Below are positions 22,301-31,503 of a DNA stretch of 35,126 bases, one piece after another. Source of the stretch: a virus; the IMG/VR virus record IMGVR_UViG_3300032285_003999, positions 1-35,126 of that record. One strand, given 5' to 3'. Made by a program: the position numbers and the translations under genes. The notes beneath the pieces are model-generated. The model was not told the DNA's origin. It worked only from the letters and a program-made list of their open reading frames with translations, and did no database searches. Position 1 is the first letter of the stretch. Every line of letters starts with the position of its first letter.

Positions 22301-24561
22301 TATGCGTTTCCTGTGCGTTTTTTATAACGATTAAATGAAATGTATATATCTTCTCCCAAAATCTTAACATCTGGAATAACCGCACCACCACCACCACCAA
22401 GCAAATCTTTTAATTTCGATAGCGGAGCAATAACCTCAGGGTTACTCCTCGCCCCAGCATACTCACCCATTAAGCCCAGCGTCGGCCCCGAAACAATACC
22501 ACCATTTGCAAATTTGGGTGTTTGGGAGAATAAACTACCTGCAAGTCCTTTTAAAGCTGCTCCACCTGCTGTTACAGCTATGGCCGCTCCAATTCCACTA
22601 ATAGTTCCAAAAGTAGCCTGTAACAATAAAATTAGCTTTTGCATACCTAATGACTGCACACCAAGTTTTATCATGTAGTCTCCAATAGTCATTAACATAC
22701 TTTTAAATACGTTACTGATATCAAACCCTTTACCTCCAATTGCTTGTCCAATAGCTTCACCTAAACCTGTTGCAGCATTTACAACCAAATCAATTTTTAA
22801 TTGCTCAGTCAATGCTTTTGCTTGATTATTAAAATCTATTAATGCGAGCTTTGCACGATCAGTAACATTTTTTCTAATCTGCTCTTCAATCGTCATTCCA
22901 GCCTCCGACATATCAAGCCCAAACATTATTTTGGGCATTTCGTTTTTAAGACGAACACCAGCATCAAGTATATCTTGGAAGAATGTAGGAATTGCTTTTT
23001 TGCCGTAGTTTTGACTAAACTCTTTTTCACCGATTGACGTAAGTTCTTTTAGGTTTAGTTTTCCTAAAATATCCCTTTGTTTTTTTAATTCTTCTAAATC
23101 AATGACTTTACCATTACCTCCACCAACTGATACAGTTGGCATTTTCTTATTTCCTAAATCGTTGATGGCATCACCCAATTTTTTTAGATAATCGGTGGCA
23201 ACAGGCACTTCCGCTTTAATTTTAGATTGAAACGAGCCAAGAGCCATCTTTGCCGATTCCAATCCTGCTTTCATCCATTCAGGTTTTAATACACTTTGAA
23301 AAGCATTTAGCAAACCATTCACAAAAAAGAAAGTTACATCAACTATATCATTATATATCCTCTTTACAATATTTAAAAGCCTCGTTCCAAAACTCGTCCA
23401 GTCGCCCGACAAAGCATCAAACAACAAAGCAAATGCTTCACCTATTACGCCGACTGTAAACTTTACAATGTCAATCAAGCCATTCCAAACACCCGAATCT
23501 TTCAATACGCCCGATATTTCGCCCCAGTTTCTTATAACAGTAGCCGTAAATGCTACAATTATAGCACTAACCGCAACAACAGGAAGTGATATACCAGCAA
23601 TGGCTGCAATCACAGGACCTGATAAAGCAATAATACCACCAAGAGCAACTAATAGCGGACCAGCAACTGCAACGAAACCACCAACAGCAAAAATCGTTTT
23701 CTGAAATTCAACAGGCATTTCTTTAAAGCTTTTCACGGCTCTATCAATATAACCCGATACTCCGTCAAGTATGCCAGTCAAATCAAACAACTTATCTGCT
23801 ATATTCACCACCTCATAAGACCCAAGCTTTACGCTATCAATCACATTTTCCCATGCGGTTTTGAATCCTCCACTTACACGAGGTAGTTTTTCTAATTGTG
23901 TTACAATCTTACCCAAAAATTCATCAGCAGTAATGCCCAATTTTTGTATAGCCTCTGTACTGGCAGTTCCAAACGCTGACTGCATCAGATCCCGAATCAT
24001 CGGCAAGCGTTCGGCCAACTGATTTACCTCCTCAGCTGATATTATACCCTTACCTTTCATTTGTGCAAAAGCATTTGCAATCCCAGCTAAATCTTCTTTA
24101 CCACGCCCAGAATATACTAAAGCATTGCCAAACTCTCTCACAGCTCTGTTAGATAAGTCGGCAGCGTATTTTACACTTAAAAAATTGATTGTTGCTTTTC
24201 CTGCTTCCTCTATCCCAAGACCAGGGAGTTTAGCAGTTTGTTTTATTTCATTGAGCGAAACCCCATACACGTCTAATGCACGTTTGAGTTGATCAATGTC
24301 GCCATAAAATTTGGCAGCAGCTCCAGCCGCCACCGCAATCGGCAAAGTAAAAGCCGATGTGAGCGTTTGCCCAACGCCAGAAATCCTGTCGCCGAGCCTA
24401 CCAAAACCTTGGGCAAAGTTTCGGGTAATGTTGTCGGTCTCACGCATGGCACGAGCCAACTGTATATTTAATGATGCAGATAATCGACCAACCGAACCCG
24501 CCGCATTGTCCATCGAATTAACGAATGCTCTTTCATTTGCTGTCAGTCTTATATTTGCCAT
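22300..24561 (-). CDS. Tape measure protein
   Basis: A 753-residue protein that sets tail length and leads DNA exit. Residues about 60-260 match the tape measure N-terminal family (AAGAAAKFYGDIDQLKRAL, GIISAEEVNQLAERLPMIRD). Hydrophobic segments at about 285-340 and 640-690 are typical. At about 0.15 nm per residue the tail would be roughly 110 nm. It lies right after the frameshifted chaperone pair and before the tip protein, the usual order. Confidence 0.92.
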   Translation of the reverse strand: MANIRLTANERAFVNSMDNAAGSVGRLSASLNIQLARAMRETDNITRNFAQGFGRLGDRISGVGQTLTSAFTLPIAVAAGAAAKFYGDIDQLKRALDVYGVSLNEIKQTAKLPGLGIEEAGKATINFLSVKYAADLSNRAVREFGNALVYSGRGKEDLAGIANAFAQMKGKGIISAEEVNQLAERLPMIRDLMQSAFGTASTEAIQKLGITADEFLGKIVTQLEKLPRVSGGFKTAWENVIDSVKLGSYEVVNIADKLFDLTGILDGVSGYIDRAVKSFKEMPVEFQKTIFAVGGFVAVAGPLLVALGGIIALSGPVIAAIAGISLPVVAVSAIIVAFTATVIRNWGEISGVLKDSGVWNGLIDIVKFTVGVIGEAFALLFDALSGDWTSFGTRLLNIVKRIYNDIVDVTFFFVNGLLNAFQSVLKPEWMKAGLESAKMALGSFQSKIKAEVPVATDYLKKLGDAINDLGNKKMPTVSVGGGNGKVIDLEELKKQRDILGKLNLKELTSIGEKEFSQNYGKKAIPTFFQDILDAGVRLKNEMPKIMFGLDMSEAGMTIEEQIRKNVTDRAKLALIDFNNQAKALTEQLKIDLVVNAATGLGEAIGQAIGGKGFDISNVFKSMLMTIGDYMIKLGVQSLGMQKLILLLQATFGTISGIGAAIAVTAGGAALKGLAGSLFSQTPKFANGGIVSGPTLGLMGEYAGARSNPEVIAPLSKLKDLLGGGGGAVIPDVKILGEDIYISFNRYKKRTGNA

Positions 24562-24563
24562 AT

Positions 24564-25285
24564 CTATTCTGTGATTAGTCCCGCCCTGATTGCTTTTTCT
24601 CGTCTTTGCTCGTCGGTCAATACAAGGGGTGGAGATTGTTTTTTAGGTGGTGGTGGCGTGTCAATCATCGGCAAAAATATAAAGTCTTGTTCCTTTATTT
24701 CTCCGTTATCTTCACTACCCATCATATTACCAATAAGTGCGTAAAGCTTCCGAAACGGCAACCAAGATTTTTGCTCTTTATAATAATACGCCTCAACTAT
24801 TCGCCTATAATTATCGGGACGCATTTCCCAAAAATTATCGGCATTAATATCAAGGCCTACCTCACAGGCTTCTTCTAAGATTTGCTCGAAAGGGCTTTTT
24901 CTAATATTTCCGATGGGTTCATACCCATGCTCTGTATTTTTTCCATCTGTCGGTGGAACTGTGATTGCTCGACCGACAAAATAAAACCCATTGTTTCTAC
25001 GGCAAAATCGTTTGCTTGCTCAAAACGTTCGTCGTCGCAGTTATCAATCCATGTTCCAACCTCCGCAATCGTTAGCGTTTCTTTCAAACTCGCATCACCC
25101 ACAACCAAAGCACAATAAAACAAGACCTTAATTTGCGTAATCGGATTATCAATGTTTAGCTTTTTGTCTTTTGTAAGTTCTGTGATAGTATCAAGATATA
25201 ACTCCTGTGTTCCCATCGAAAACTTTAATGTACGCTCAACTCCACCGATATTGAGCGTACAAAAATTTTGTTTTTTGCTAATCAT
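24564..25285 (-). CDS. Tail assembly chaperone fusion (GT-type) by -1 frameshift
   Basis: The minus-strand -1 frame is open from about 25019 to the stop at 24566. It continues through sequence encoding FEQILEEACEVGLDINADNF into the frame that begins MRPDNYRRIVEAYYYKEQK. A -1 slip late in the upstream gene would fuse the two into about 240 residues, like lambda G-GT. Slippery candidates are an A6 run (24942-24937, GAA AAA ATA) and an A5 run (24900-24896, GAA AAA GCC). Neither is a perfect heptamer. If translated alone, the distal part would start at the ATG at 24824 (86 residues). Such fusions keep the tape measure unfolded during tail assembly. Confidence 0.7.
24875..25285 (-). CDS. Tail assembly chaperone (G-type)
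   Basis: A 136-residue protein between tail tube and tape measure, the standard position of the shorter tail chaperone. It has an N-terminal strand region (FCTLNIGGVERTLKFSMGTQ) and helices, and ends at a TAG shortly after the possible slip site. It is expected to be made in excess over the fusion product. Its start abuts the tail tube stop (TAATG). Confidence 0.8.
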   Translation of the reverse strand: MISKKQNFCTLNIGGVERTLKFSMGTQELYLDTITELTKDKKLNIDNPITQIKVLFYCALVVGDASLKETLTIAEVGTWIDNCDDERFEQANDFAVETMGFILSVEQSQFHRQMEKIQSMGMNPSEILEKALSSKS

Positions 25286-25713
25286 TAAGCAGTCACTAAA
25301 GTATTAGTAGTAAAAGTCTGAAACTCAAAACTTGCGTCATATTTACTATTGTCTGATACACTTGCAGTCAATTTAAATGAAGAAGCATAAGCAGTTCCAG
25401 TTAAAATTCTATCACCAACAACTTTTGTTTTAAAGGCAATTGTCAATAATGTATTATTCAAAATAGCATCAAGCCAATCAAAATAACTTTGATTTGTAGC
25501 CTCTTCAGCAGTTGTGTAAACGTATGCAAGGCCTTTCAAAGTACCTTTAATAGTTTTCTTCCCTGGTCTTGCTGTCTTAATATCTCCGCTACCTGCACAT
25601 AGTGTCGATAACATATCTGATGAAATATCCAATGAAATTTCGTCGGCACAAGCTACTGCTATTGTTCCTACGAAAATATCAATTTCAGTCCCTAACATGG
25701 TTGGTCTTGGCAT
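25285..25713 (-). CDS. Major tail tube protein
   Basis: A 142-residue beta-rich protein of the TP901-1-like tail tube type: IDIFVGTIAVACADEISLDI, GKKTIKGTLKGLAYV, SYFDWLDAILNNTLLTIAFK, then GTAYASSFKLTASV. It forms the stacked hexameric tube around the tape measure. Position between the tail terminator and the chaperones agrees. The ATG at 25713 is used, with an alternative at 25698. Confidence 0.88.
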   Translation of the reverse strand: MPRPTMLGTEIDIFVGTIAVACADEISLDISSDMLSTLCAGSGDIKTARPGKKTIKGTLKGLAYVYTTAEEATNQSYFDWLDAILNNTLLTIAFKTKVVGDRILTGTAYASSFKLTASVSDNSKYDASFEFQTFTTNTLVTA

Positions 25714-25717
25714 TGCT

Positions 25718-26101
25718 TTATTTGTTTATCGTTATTTTGAAATCGTAACTTATATGAGCCAATCGGCTATCTTTTTCTTTTTCACTTGCTCCCAGTCCTG
25801 CAAAATCAATGTTTAGCACACTAATACCCGAAAGCACACCACTAAATCTTTCTAAATCCGTTCTGATAATATTCACTATCGTTCTGGCACTTGCATATCG
25901 CTCTGCAAAAACACTATATTGTATCGTTACCTCGTCCTGAATGCAATGAGCAGTATAAATTGGCTCAATTGTTATCACCGTATAAACAACATAAGGTTTT
26001 GCACCACCTTGCGGAGCCTCGTTTACATAAATCCTATCGGCCACCAAAGCAGTAAGCGTGGTATTCAATAATAATTTAGTTCTGAGTGCGTCCTCTATCA
26101 T
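25718..26101 (-). CDS. Tail terminator / completion protein (DUF3168)
   Basis: A 127-residue protein matching the DUF3168 layout: an N-terminal helix with LRTKLLLNTTLTALVADRIY, then PYVVYTVI, a middle helix ARTIVNIIRTDLERF, and C-terminal strands with HISYDFKITI. Such proteins cap the tail tube and join it to the head. It overlaps the upstream gp10-like gene by 4 bp. Confidence 0.85.
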   Translation of the reverse strand: MIEDALRTKLLLNTTLTALVADRIYVNEAPQGGAKPYVVYTVITIEPIYTAHCIQDEVTIQYSVFAERYASARTIVNIIRTDLERFSGVLSGISVLNIDFAGLGASEKEKDSRLAHISYDFKITINK

Positions 26102-26535
26102 AATCCGTTCAATCGTCTATCTACTTCTCTTTGTATTTCCTGCGTATAAATCCTTTCTTGTTGCTCTCTGGTAGCCGAATCCGCTCGCCTCATAAAAGGC
26201 CGTGCTGGCATATCTTGCGTACCATATTCTAAAAAATGAGCAATAAAACCCTTTAGCGGTTTTCCGTTTCCTCCTCTACCTTTCTTAAATCCCACAATTA
26301 CCTGATACTCACCGAGTTGTTTATACTTAGTTTTTGCAACTCTCAAGGTTCTTGCAAACTCCCCAGTACGCTCAGGTACTGTTACATCCATTCTTTGCCT
26401 TACCACATTTGCCGCTTTCTTTAGTGCAGCAATATGTATTTCTTCATTAACCGATATCGACATATTTCTAAGAGCCAACTCCAATCCTTCCAGACTTTCA
26501 CCACCCTCAACCCCGATATCAAATACAAAAGCCAT
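26098..26535 (-). CDS. HK97 gp10-like neck / tail component
   Basis: A 145-residue protein with the family hallmark FIAHFLEYGT followed by PARPFMRRA, and a basic RTGEFARTLRV region. Proteins of this family stabilise the head-tail junction. It follows the small 71-residue gene (1-base overlap) and precedes DUF3168, the normal order. Confidence 0.88.
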   Translation of the reverse strand: MAFVFDIGVEGGESLEGLELALRNMSISVNEEIHIAALKKAANVVRQRMDVTVPERTGEFARTLRVAKTKYKQLGEYQVIVGFKKGRGGNGKPLKGFIAHFLEYGTQDMPARPFMRRADSATREQQERIYTQEIQREVDRRLNGL

Positions 26536-26750
26536 TATTTTTTAGTTGATTTAGTAACTTCTTTATCACTACCATCCGAATGATAAGTTTCCTGCTGTGC
26601 TGGCTTCTCAGCATCAACATTCATCAAATTATTTAATACCTTATTCACAAATAATCCACCAGCAATACCCTCAATCGCCTCGTGTTCAGGCAAATAATAA
26701 ATCACGCCTTTACAATGCGTACCAGTATTTTTTATTGCTAAAACTTCCAT
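26535..26750 (-). CDS. Small hypothetical protein in the head-tail connector cluster
   Basis: A 71-residue protein (MEVLAIKNTGTHCKGVIYYL...) with a beta-rich first half and a charged Lys/Ser/Asp-rich tail. The frame opens earlier, but the ATG at 26750 overlaps the upstream TAA by one base, as elsewhere in this operon. Function unknown. It is probably an accessory connector or assembly protein. Confidence 0.6.
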   Translation of the reverse strand: MEVLAIKNTGTHCKGVIYYLPEHEAIEGIAGGLFVNKVLNNLMNVDAEKPAQQETYHSDGSDKEVTKSTKK

Positions 26751-27097
26751 TATCGTTGTTGTCTTTGTTTGCATACCAAAACCAAAAAATCATTCCTGCC
26801 CATCATACGTACATTTTCTATGTCGTATATAAATCCTTTAGCCACTTCTACCACTCTCATTTTTGTGCTTGGCATCGCCTTGTGTAATGGGTATCTAATT
26901 GTAAACTCCGTCATGTCAGATGATACCCTTTGCATTCCTTCTACATTTTCCTGCTCCTGATTCGTTACTTGCTTATGCATCGCCCAGGTAGTATAATGTA
27001 GCTCCCAACTCTGAGCAGCCATTTCACCAGCAATTAGCGTTTCAATAGGCTTTTCAATCGTAATTCTTACATCCAATTTGCCAGAATCTATTTTCAT
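26750..27097 (-). CDS. Head-tail adaptor (head closure protein)
   Basis: A 115-residue protein of the SPP1 gp16/Phage_H_T_join type: RITIEKPIETLIAGEMAAQS, then WAMHKQV, TEFTIRYP and a final VRMMGRNDFLVLVCKQ. It closes the capsid exit under the connector ring. It overlaps the connector gene by 4 bp. Confidence 0.85.
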   Translation of the reverse strand: MKIDSGKLDVRITIEKPIETLIAGEMAAQSWELHYTTWAMHKQVTNQEQENVEGMQRVSSDMTEFTIRYPLHKAMPSTKMRVVEVAKGFIYDIENVRMMGRNDFLVLVCKQRQQR

Positions 27098-27663
27098 ACT
27101 CGCATCATTCTATGTTTTCGTAAAATACTTTCTGCTACGGTCGGAAACTCCTTTTTACCATTATCACGATTATTGTACCATTCGCCTACCATTAGTTGCA
27201 TAGCGGTTTTAATATAATTAGGTACATTGGCCAACTCGTAGCCACAGGTAACAGTAACCTTTACGGCATCCAAACGGTCTTGCACCGTTGGCAATGTTCC
27301 TTTGTACCTAATCAAAACACCCTCGTTCGAGTACTTAAACTTTTCATAATTAGCCAAATCCAAATCTACATGAGTGCTACCATTATGGTATTTCACCGAA
27401 TCAATAGAAATACACGGATATTTATTTACATCAAAAGCACAAAAGCCAGTAAAATTGAAAACAAATACCCCTTTTCTAATCACCTTGTTTAAATAGGCTT
27501 CAATCTCTCCCTCAGCGGCTAATATCAGCGATTCAACCAGTCCATATTCGGGATGATTCACGTCATAGCCATCCACTCGGCACCACGTAAATGCTTGTTC
27601 AACACTTACGATTGTTCCAGCTTCTCGAGAAACCTCTACGCCACTTAGAAAAGGGATATTCAT
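27094..27663 (-). CDS. Head-tail connector (gp6/gp15-like)
   Basis: A 189-residue protein. The helical N-terminal part (EQAFTWCRVDGYD, LVESLILAAEGEIEAYLNKV) and the C-terminal helix (PNYIKTAMQLMVGEWYNNRD) match the phage gp6-like connector family. It forms a ring beneath the portal. Placement after the capsid and before the head closure gene agrees. Confidence 0.88.
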   Translation of the reverse strand: MNIPFLSGVEVSREAGTIVSVEQAFTWCRVDGYDVNHPEYGLVESLILAAEGEIEAYLNKVIRKGVFVFNFTGFCAFDVNKYPCISIDSVKYHNGSTHVDLDLANYEKFKYSNEGVLIRYKGTLPTVQDRLDAVKVTVTCGYELANVPNYIKTAMQLMVGEWYNNRDNGKKEFPTVAESILRKHRMMRV

Positions 27664-27801
27664 TTATTTTACTTTTTCAGCTAATCCGTATTTTATCCAA
27701 TCCTGTGCTATTTCTTCAGGCACTTCTATTATTTCATCTTTTGTGAGGTGGTATTCACCACCTCCAAAAGACTGCAAAGCTTTTACTTTTACCTTTTTCA
27801 T
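27664..27801 (-). CDS. Small protein between capsid and connector (45 residues)
   Basis: A 45-residue frame (MKKVKVKALQSFGGGEYHLT...) that ends two bases before the capsid-distal connector ATG region and starts just after the capsid stop. Similar tiny proteins, with a KxLxSF...G start and an EVPEEIAxxWIxxGLAE pattern, occupy this place in many HK97-type phages. Role unknown. Confidence 0.7.
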   Translation of the reverse strand: MKKVKVKALQSFGGGEYHLTKDEIIEVPEEIAQDWIKYGLAEKVK

Positions 27802-27803
27802 TA

Positions 27804-29021
27804 TTATGCGTGTGTCAATTTCTTGATGGCAGCACTATTAATGATTTTAGCATCTACTCTCTGGAAGTAGTTAAACGCTACCTGATCAGAACCTTTGAAA
27901 AGTTCATCAGTACGAACCAAACGAGGCTGGTTTACAGTACGAACAATATATTTAGAGAAGTCTCCCGCAATTACTGAAGTTGCACCAGTTGCAATACTCG
28001 CCATGTCGTCGTTGATCACAAACGGCACATTAAAGATTGTATCTGGAGCTCCGCCTTTAACACCCATATTGAAAATATAGTTGTTTTGGGAATCTTTTAA
28101 TTTTCTTAACGTCAATAATGTAGCATCGTTAAACATCAAATAAAAACTTGGAGAACGACGATACGATGAGTTGATTTTGTGAATCAATTCCAAAACGTTA
28201 TCGGCAGTTAAGGCCGTAGCACCTGCACTCACACCCGATGCACTCGCACCAGTTACAACACCCTGAGGTTGTCCAGATCCTGTACCAGTAGTCAGGTGTT
28301 CAGCCAATGCACGAGCATTACGCTCTACAATCGCCTCTGTTACCATAGCAGTAATATTGAAATCAGAATCTTCAATCAATTCCTGTGGTACTTTTATCCA
28401 GCCTGTTTTATATTTGTAGGCCGAAAGCGAAACAGAGCCAAAACTTAAATCAGTACCGTTACTGATATCAGTGTTTTCTGCAACAATCACCGATTTGTTT
28501 GCAGTATCATCCAAAGTCGGAATGTCCAAGGTATTACCACGGCTATCAGATAAAATGCGAGCAACCGAATACACACCACCATAAGCCTTCAAGGCCATAT
28601 CCACCTCGTTAAACAAACTACGTGGTACTAACACACCACCAGTTGCAGCCGTTTGAGTAGTTGCAGCACGGTTTTGAGCCAAAAACACCGAACGCTCCTG
28701 AGCAGAAAAACCATTTTCTTCCTGAAATCTCGCCCATTTGTCAAACGCACGCTCATAAATTTCAGCCTGCTTCGATTTGTCAAAAGTTGTTTCTCTTTCA
28801 AAACTTGTTTGAGCAGTCTCACGCTCTTGTGCTTCCAAAGCCTCTGTACGCTTTATTTGGCGGTCAAGCACAACAATATCATTTTCCATTTTCTGATATT
28901 GCTCACGGTCTTCAGCATTTGCAAAACCATCATGCTCATTACCTCCAGTCGAACGGTCATTTACAAGACGCATATCAACTACCAACTTATTTCTTTTGTC
29001 TTTTAATTCGAGTAAATCCAT
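27804..29021 (-). CDS. Major capsid protein, HK97 fold
   Basis: A 405-residue protein. Residues about 1-95 are a charged coiled-coil delta/scaffold region (MDLLELKDKRNKLVVDMRLV). The HK97-type core follows, from about 115 (AATGGVLVPRSLFNEVDMAL), with STTG-like TTGTGSGQPQGVVTGASASG and the C-terminal KIINSAAIKKL. The upstream prohead protease probably removes the N-terminal region during maturation. This is the usual length for uncleaved HK97-type capsid precursors. Confidence 0.93.
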   Translation of the reverse strand: MDLLELKDKRNKLVVDMRLVNDRSTGGNEHDGFANAEDREQYQKMENDIVVLDRQIKRTEALEAQERETAQTSFERETTFDKSKQAEIYERAFDKWARFQEENGFSAQERSVFLAQNRAATTQTAATGGVLVPRSLFNEVDMALKAYGGVYSVARILSDSRGNTLDIPTLDDTANKSVIVAENTDISNGTDLSFGSVSLSAYKYKTGWIKVPQELIEDSDFNITAMVTEAIVERNARALAEHLTTGTGSGQPQGVVTGASASGVSAGATALTADNVLELIHKINSSYRRSPSFYLMFNDATLLTLRKLKDSQNNYIFNMGVKGGAPDTIFNVPFVINDDMASIATGATSVIAGDFSKYIVRTVNQPRLVRTDELFKGSDQVAFNYFQRVDAKIINSAAIKKLTHA

Positions 29022-29042
29022 TGCTATATTTTGATTTTTAAA

Positions 29043-29705
29043 TTAATACTTTCCCATAATGTCAATCTTTCGGCCTCTCATAGCTTTCATACCTTTTCGC
29101 ATAAAATCAGCCGAGCAATCCTCTTCTTCTTCTTCAACTACTTCAATATCCTCTACCTCAAGCATTCCGCTTTCTTCTAAGCTACGCATGGCAACGGTCA
29201 AATCTGTTTGGGTAAACGCAGGGTCAAATACAGGTCCAATGTGCACAATTGCACGAATCCTGTTTACTGTCCTGATATAAGTACTGTCGGCTTGTCTCTC
29301 CCAAGTATCATCACCCGCCATTGTTAGGTATCGAAAAGAATTACCCTGATAATCACCTCTATTTGTAAACTCAATTACTTTATTTCCAATTTCAAGATTA
29401 GGCAGCTCGCATTCAAACGTCATTCCTCTGTCATCTTTCCCGATCTTCAGGGTGTTAGGAACACGGCCTAAAAACTCATTTTTATCGTCGTGATTCAAAC
29501 AGCATTTAACGTTTGATAAATCGGCAACATCCAAAGCAGACGATGGTATAATTTCACGAAAAACAACTTTCTGTCCTGCTCTCTCTCCAATCAATGGCTC
29601 AGACAAAACATTAAACGGCAACCAATAGCCCGAAAGAGACTTCCCTTTCATTACTGGCTTAGTTAGTTCGCTTACTACGGCTCTATTTTCAAAAAATCCT
29701 TCCAT
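29043..29705 (-). CDS. Prohead protease (HK97 family)
   Basis: A 220-residue serine protease that matures the capsid. H72 (CLNHDD) and S123 (GNSFRY) are in the family positions. The third catalytic residue, Glu in HK97, aligns by eye with H155 in VHIGPVFDPAF. The acidic stretch VVEEEEEDC near 189-197 and a basic tail are probably removed or assembly-related. TGATG overlap with the portal gene; capsid follows 21 bases later. Confidence 0.9.
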   Translation of the reverse strand: MEGFFENRAVVSELTKPVMKGKSLSGYWLPFNVLSEPLIGERAGQKVVFREIIPSSALDVADLSNVKCCLNHDDKNEFLGRVPNTLKIGKDDRGMTFECELPNLEIGNKVIEFTNRGDYQGNSFRYLTMAGDDTWERQADSTYIRTVNRIRAIVHIGPVFDPAFTQTDLTVAMRSLEESGMLEVEDIEVVEEEEEDCSADFMRKGMKAMRGRKIDIMGKY

Positions 29706-30973
29706 CAGGCACCTATTTTATTATCAAGTTTTTTTGCATTCCAAAGTGCTTCGTCGAGTGGCATATCGCCGCTACCTACAAAAGGCAGATCACACATTGG
29801 GTTATCTATTCTATTTTCACCTTCACGCTCACGGATCATATTACCCGTAATTGAGCCAGTTTTAAATCTGTTCATATACACCACGCTACGGCTCACGCTA
29901 TCAGCCCTAAGCACATAATCAATATCAAGATTAAACCAATGATTAGGTTTATCACGGTTTAATAGCAGTTTTCTTTTAAATTCTTGTTCTATTTTCTCAG
30001 ACCAGGGCAGCAAACAATCTACCTTAAAGTCATCAGATTGCTGTTCAATATTATTATTAGTCGAGCGGTCGAGCGATTGTAATTTGTGAAGTGGTACACG
30101 GTACATTCTTGCAACTTCCTCAACCTGAAACTTACGAGTTGCAAGCGTCTCAGCATCTTGTGGAGACATCGTTAGTGTAGTTACGCTATTACCATTTTCC
30201 AACAAAAAGAAATCCTTATCGCCTCGCATCGAATCTTTAATACTCTGATTCAAACGGTCATAAGCGGAGTCACTTAGTTCGCCTTGTGTAGAAAACACCG
30301 CCTTAGATTTAAGATTACCTTTATAAAACTTCGACATCGTGTTCTGTGCCTGAATACCCAACGCAATACTCTCACTCGCAATACTGATCGGACTTTTACC
30401 AATAATACCATTGCTACCAATGCAAGTAATATGAATCATGTCTCGCTTTTCTACCAATTGCCCAAAGACATAATAATACAGCGTTTCGCCCGATGGCTGC
30501 TTTAGGTAGTAAGGTGTACATTCAAAGTTTTCTAATATTTGTAGTTGTATCGGCTGGCCAGCCCCATTTCTAAAAATCCGTGCAAAGCCATTACCCCAAG
30601 TTAGGGCATTGTTTACAAGGGTTTCTTTGAAAGTAAACCAAGTCATAAAATCGTTGGGTTCTTTCATTAACATTTCATACAAATTATGATCTGTTGCTTC
30701 GGTAGTTCTACCATCTTGGCGTTTCATCAACCGCAACGGCAAGTTTGCAATACTTTCAGAAATGATTTTTTTTGCAGAATAAACCGCCGTAAAGCAGTCT
30801 GCATTGGCTGGGCTAATAGTTATGCCAGCATTTGTATAGGAGGATGTACCCGTTAATTCGTCCCAATTATCAATATTATTTCCATTGTACCTAATAGAAG
30901 ACGTCGAGCGATTCTCGGCAAATAAATTACCGAAATTCTCTGCAAAATTTCCTAATCGATGGAAAATATTCAT
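29705..30973 (-). CDS. Portal protein (HK97 family)
   Basis: A 422-residue portal that forms the dodecameric DNA entry ring. Family features: DCFTAVYSAKKIISESIANL near the start, LVNNALTWGNGFARI, and EVARMYRVPLHKLQSLDRST. I start at the ATG at 30973 (MNIFHRLGNF) because HK97 portals usually begin this way. The frame opens 19 codons earlier at 31030 without family support. The gene is separated from the large terminase by about 1.9 kb of accessory genes. Confidence 0.92.
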   Translation of the reverse strand: MNIFHRLGNFAENFGNLFAENRSTSSIRYNGNNIDNWDELTGTSSYTNAGITISPANADCFTAVYSAKKIISESIANLPLRLMKRQDGRTTEATDHNLYEMLMKEPNDFMTWFTFKETLVNNALTWGNGFARIFRNGAGQPIQLQILENFECTPYYLKQPSGETLYYYVFGQLVEKRDMIHITCIGSNGIIGKSPISIASESIALGIQAQNTMSKFYKGNLKSKAVFSTQGELSDSAYDRLNQSIKDSMRGDKDFFLLENGNSVTTLTMSPQDAETLATRKFQVEEVARMYRVPLHKLQSLDRSTNNNIEQQSDDFKVDCLLPWSEKIEQEFKRKLLLNRDKPNHWFNLDIDYVLRADSVSRSVVYMNRFKTGSITGNMIREREGENRIDNPMCDLPFVGSGDMPLDEALWNAKKLDNKIGA

Positions 30974-31028
30974 AAAAAGCCTTAAATAATTGGAATATTC
31001 AAATTTCCAACTTTTTAAGGGCTTCAAC

Positions 31029-31052
31029 ACGGAAGTTTTTTCCGTTTTTTTT
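31029..31052 (+). terminator. Plus-strand intrinsic terminator
   Basis: ACGGAA (31029-31034), a 5-base loop, TTCCGT (31040-31045), then seven T. It points rightward, yet no rightward gene lies between 10064 and here. It could shield the cassette at 31127 from antisense readthrough. On the minus strand there is no U-tract. Confidence 0.7.
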
Positions 31053-31126
31053 ATGATCTATATTTTGCTTCTTTTTAATATTTGTTTGCACTCAACAATA
31101 TATTTTTAAATATTTATAAAAATAAT

Positions 31127-31144
31127 TGTCAATATATATTGACA
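31127..31144. promoter_or_regulatory. Palindromic operator of cassette 2
   Basis: TGTCAATATATATTGACA is a perfect 18-bp palindrome. Its right arm contains the -33 TTG (31139-31141). A dimeric repressor here would block the promoter. The HTH protein of the cassette is the likely ligand. Confidence 0.65.
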
Positions 31145-31168
31145 TTCCAATAAAAAGCATTATCTTTA
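31139..31168 (+). promoter_or_regulatory. Promoter of cassette 2
   Basis: TTG at 31139-31141, a 19-base spacer, and TATCTTTA at 31161-31168, one base off TAnnTTTG. The 44-base leader contains CAGCAAC and ends AAGACA before the ATG, like cassette 1. Confidence 0.65.
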
Positions 31169-31212
31169 TATCATCAAACAGCAACAAAGCGGTTTGCTAA
31201 ATAAATAAGACA

Positions 31213-31497
31213 ATGTTATTATCTGAAAAATTATTCACAGAAATTAAAGAATCAACAAAAGTTAAAATGTTTATTGATGAATCAGCAAACATTTTTTGGG
31301 TTTCAAAAGATGGTCATTATGTTTGGATGTCGCAAGATTCAACTTACAATGAATATCTTGATGAAACTCACATTGAAGTAAAACAAAAATCACCTGAAGG
31401 TGTTGGAAATACAGGGGTATATTGGAATAATGAAGATTTTAATAATCCTTTCCATGTTACCGATTTTGAAGAAAGAATCGCAACTATCAATATTTAA
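31213..31497 (+). CDS. Cassette 2 gene A: small acidic protein
   Basis: A 94-residue acidic protein starting MLLSEKLFTEIKES, of unknown function, on the strand opposite to the surrounding late genes and with its own promoter. Aromatic-rich strands (NIFWVSKDGHYVWMSQDS) suggest a small beta-sheet fold. No clear similarity to gene A of cassette 1 beyond a short LLS.K start. Stop at 31495-31497, then a GC hairpin and gene B. Confidence 0.65.
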   Translation: MLLSEKLFTEIKESTKVKMFIDESANIFWVSKDGHYVWMSQDSTYNEYLDETHIEVKQKSPEGVGNTGVYWNNEDFNNPFHVTDFEERIATINI

Positions 31498-31503
31498 TAA
31501 AAA

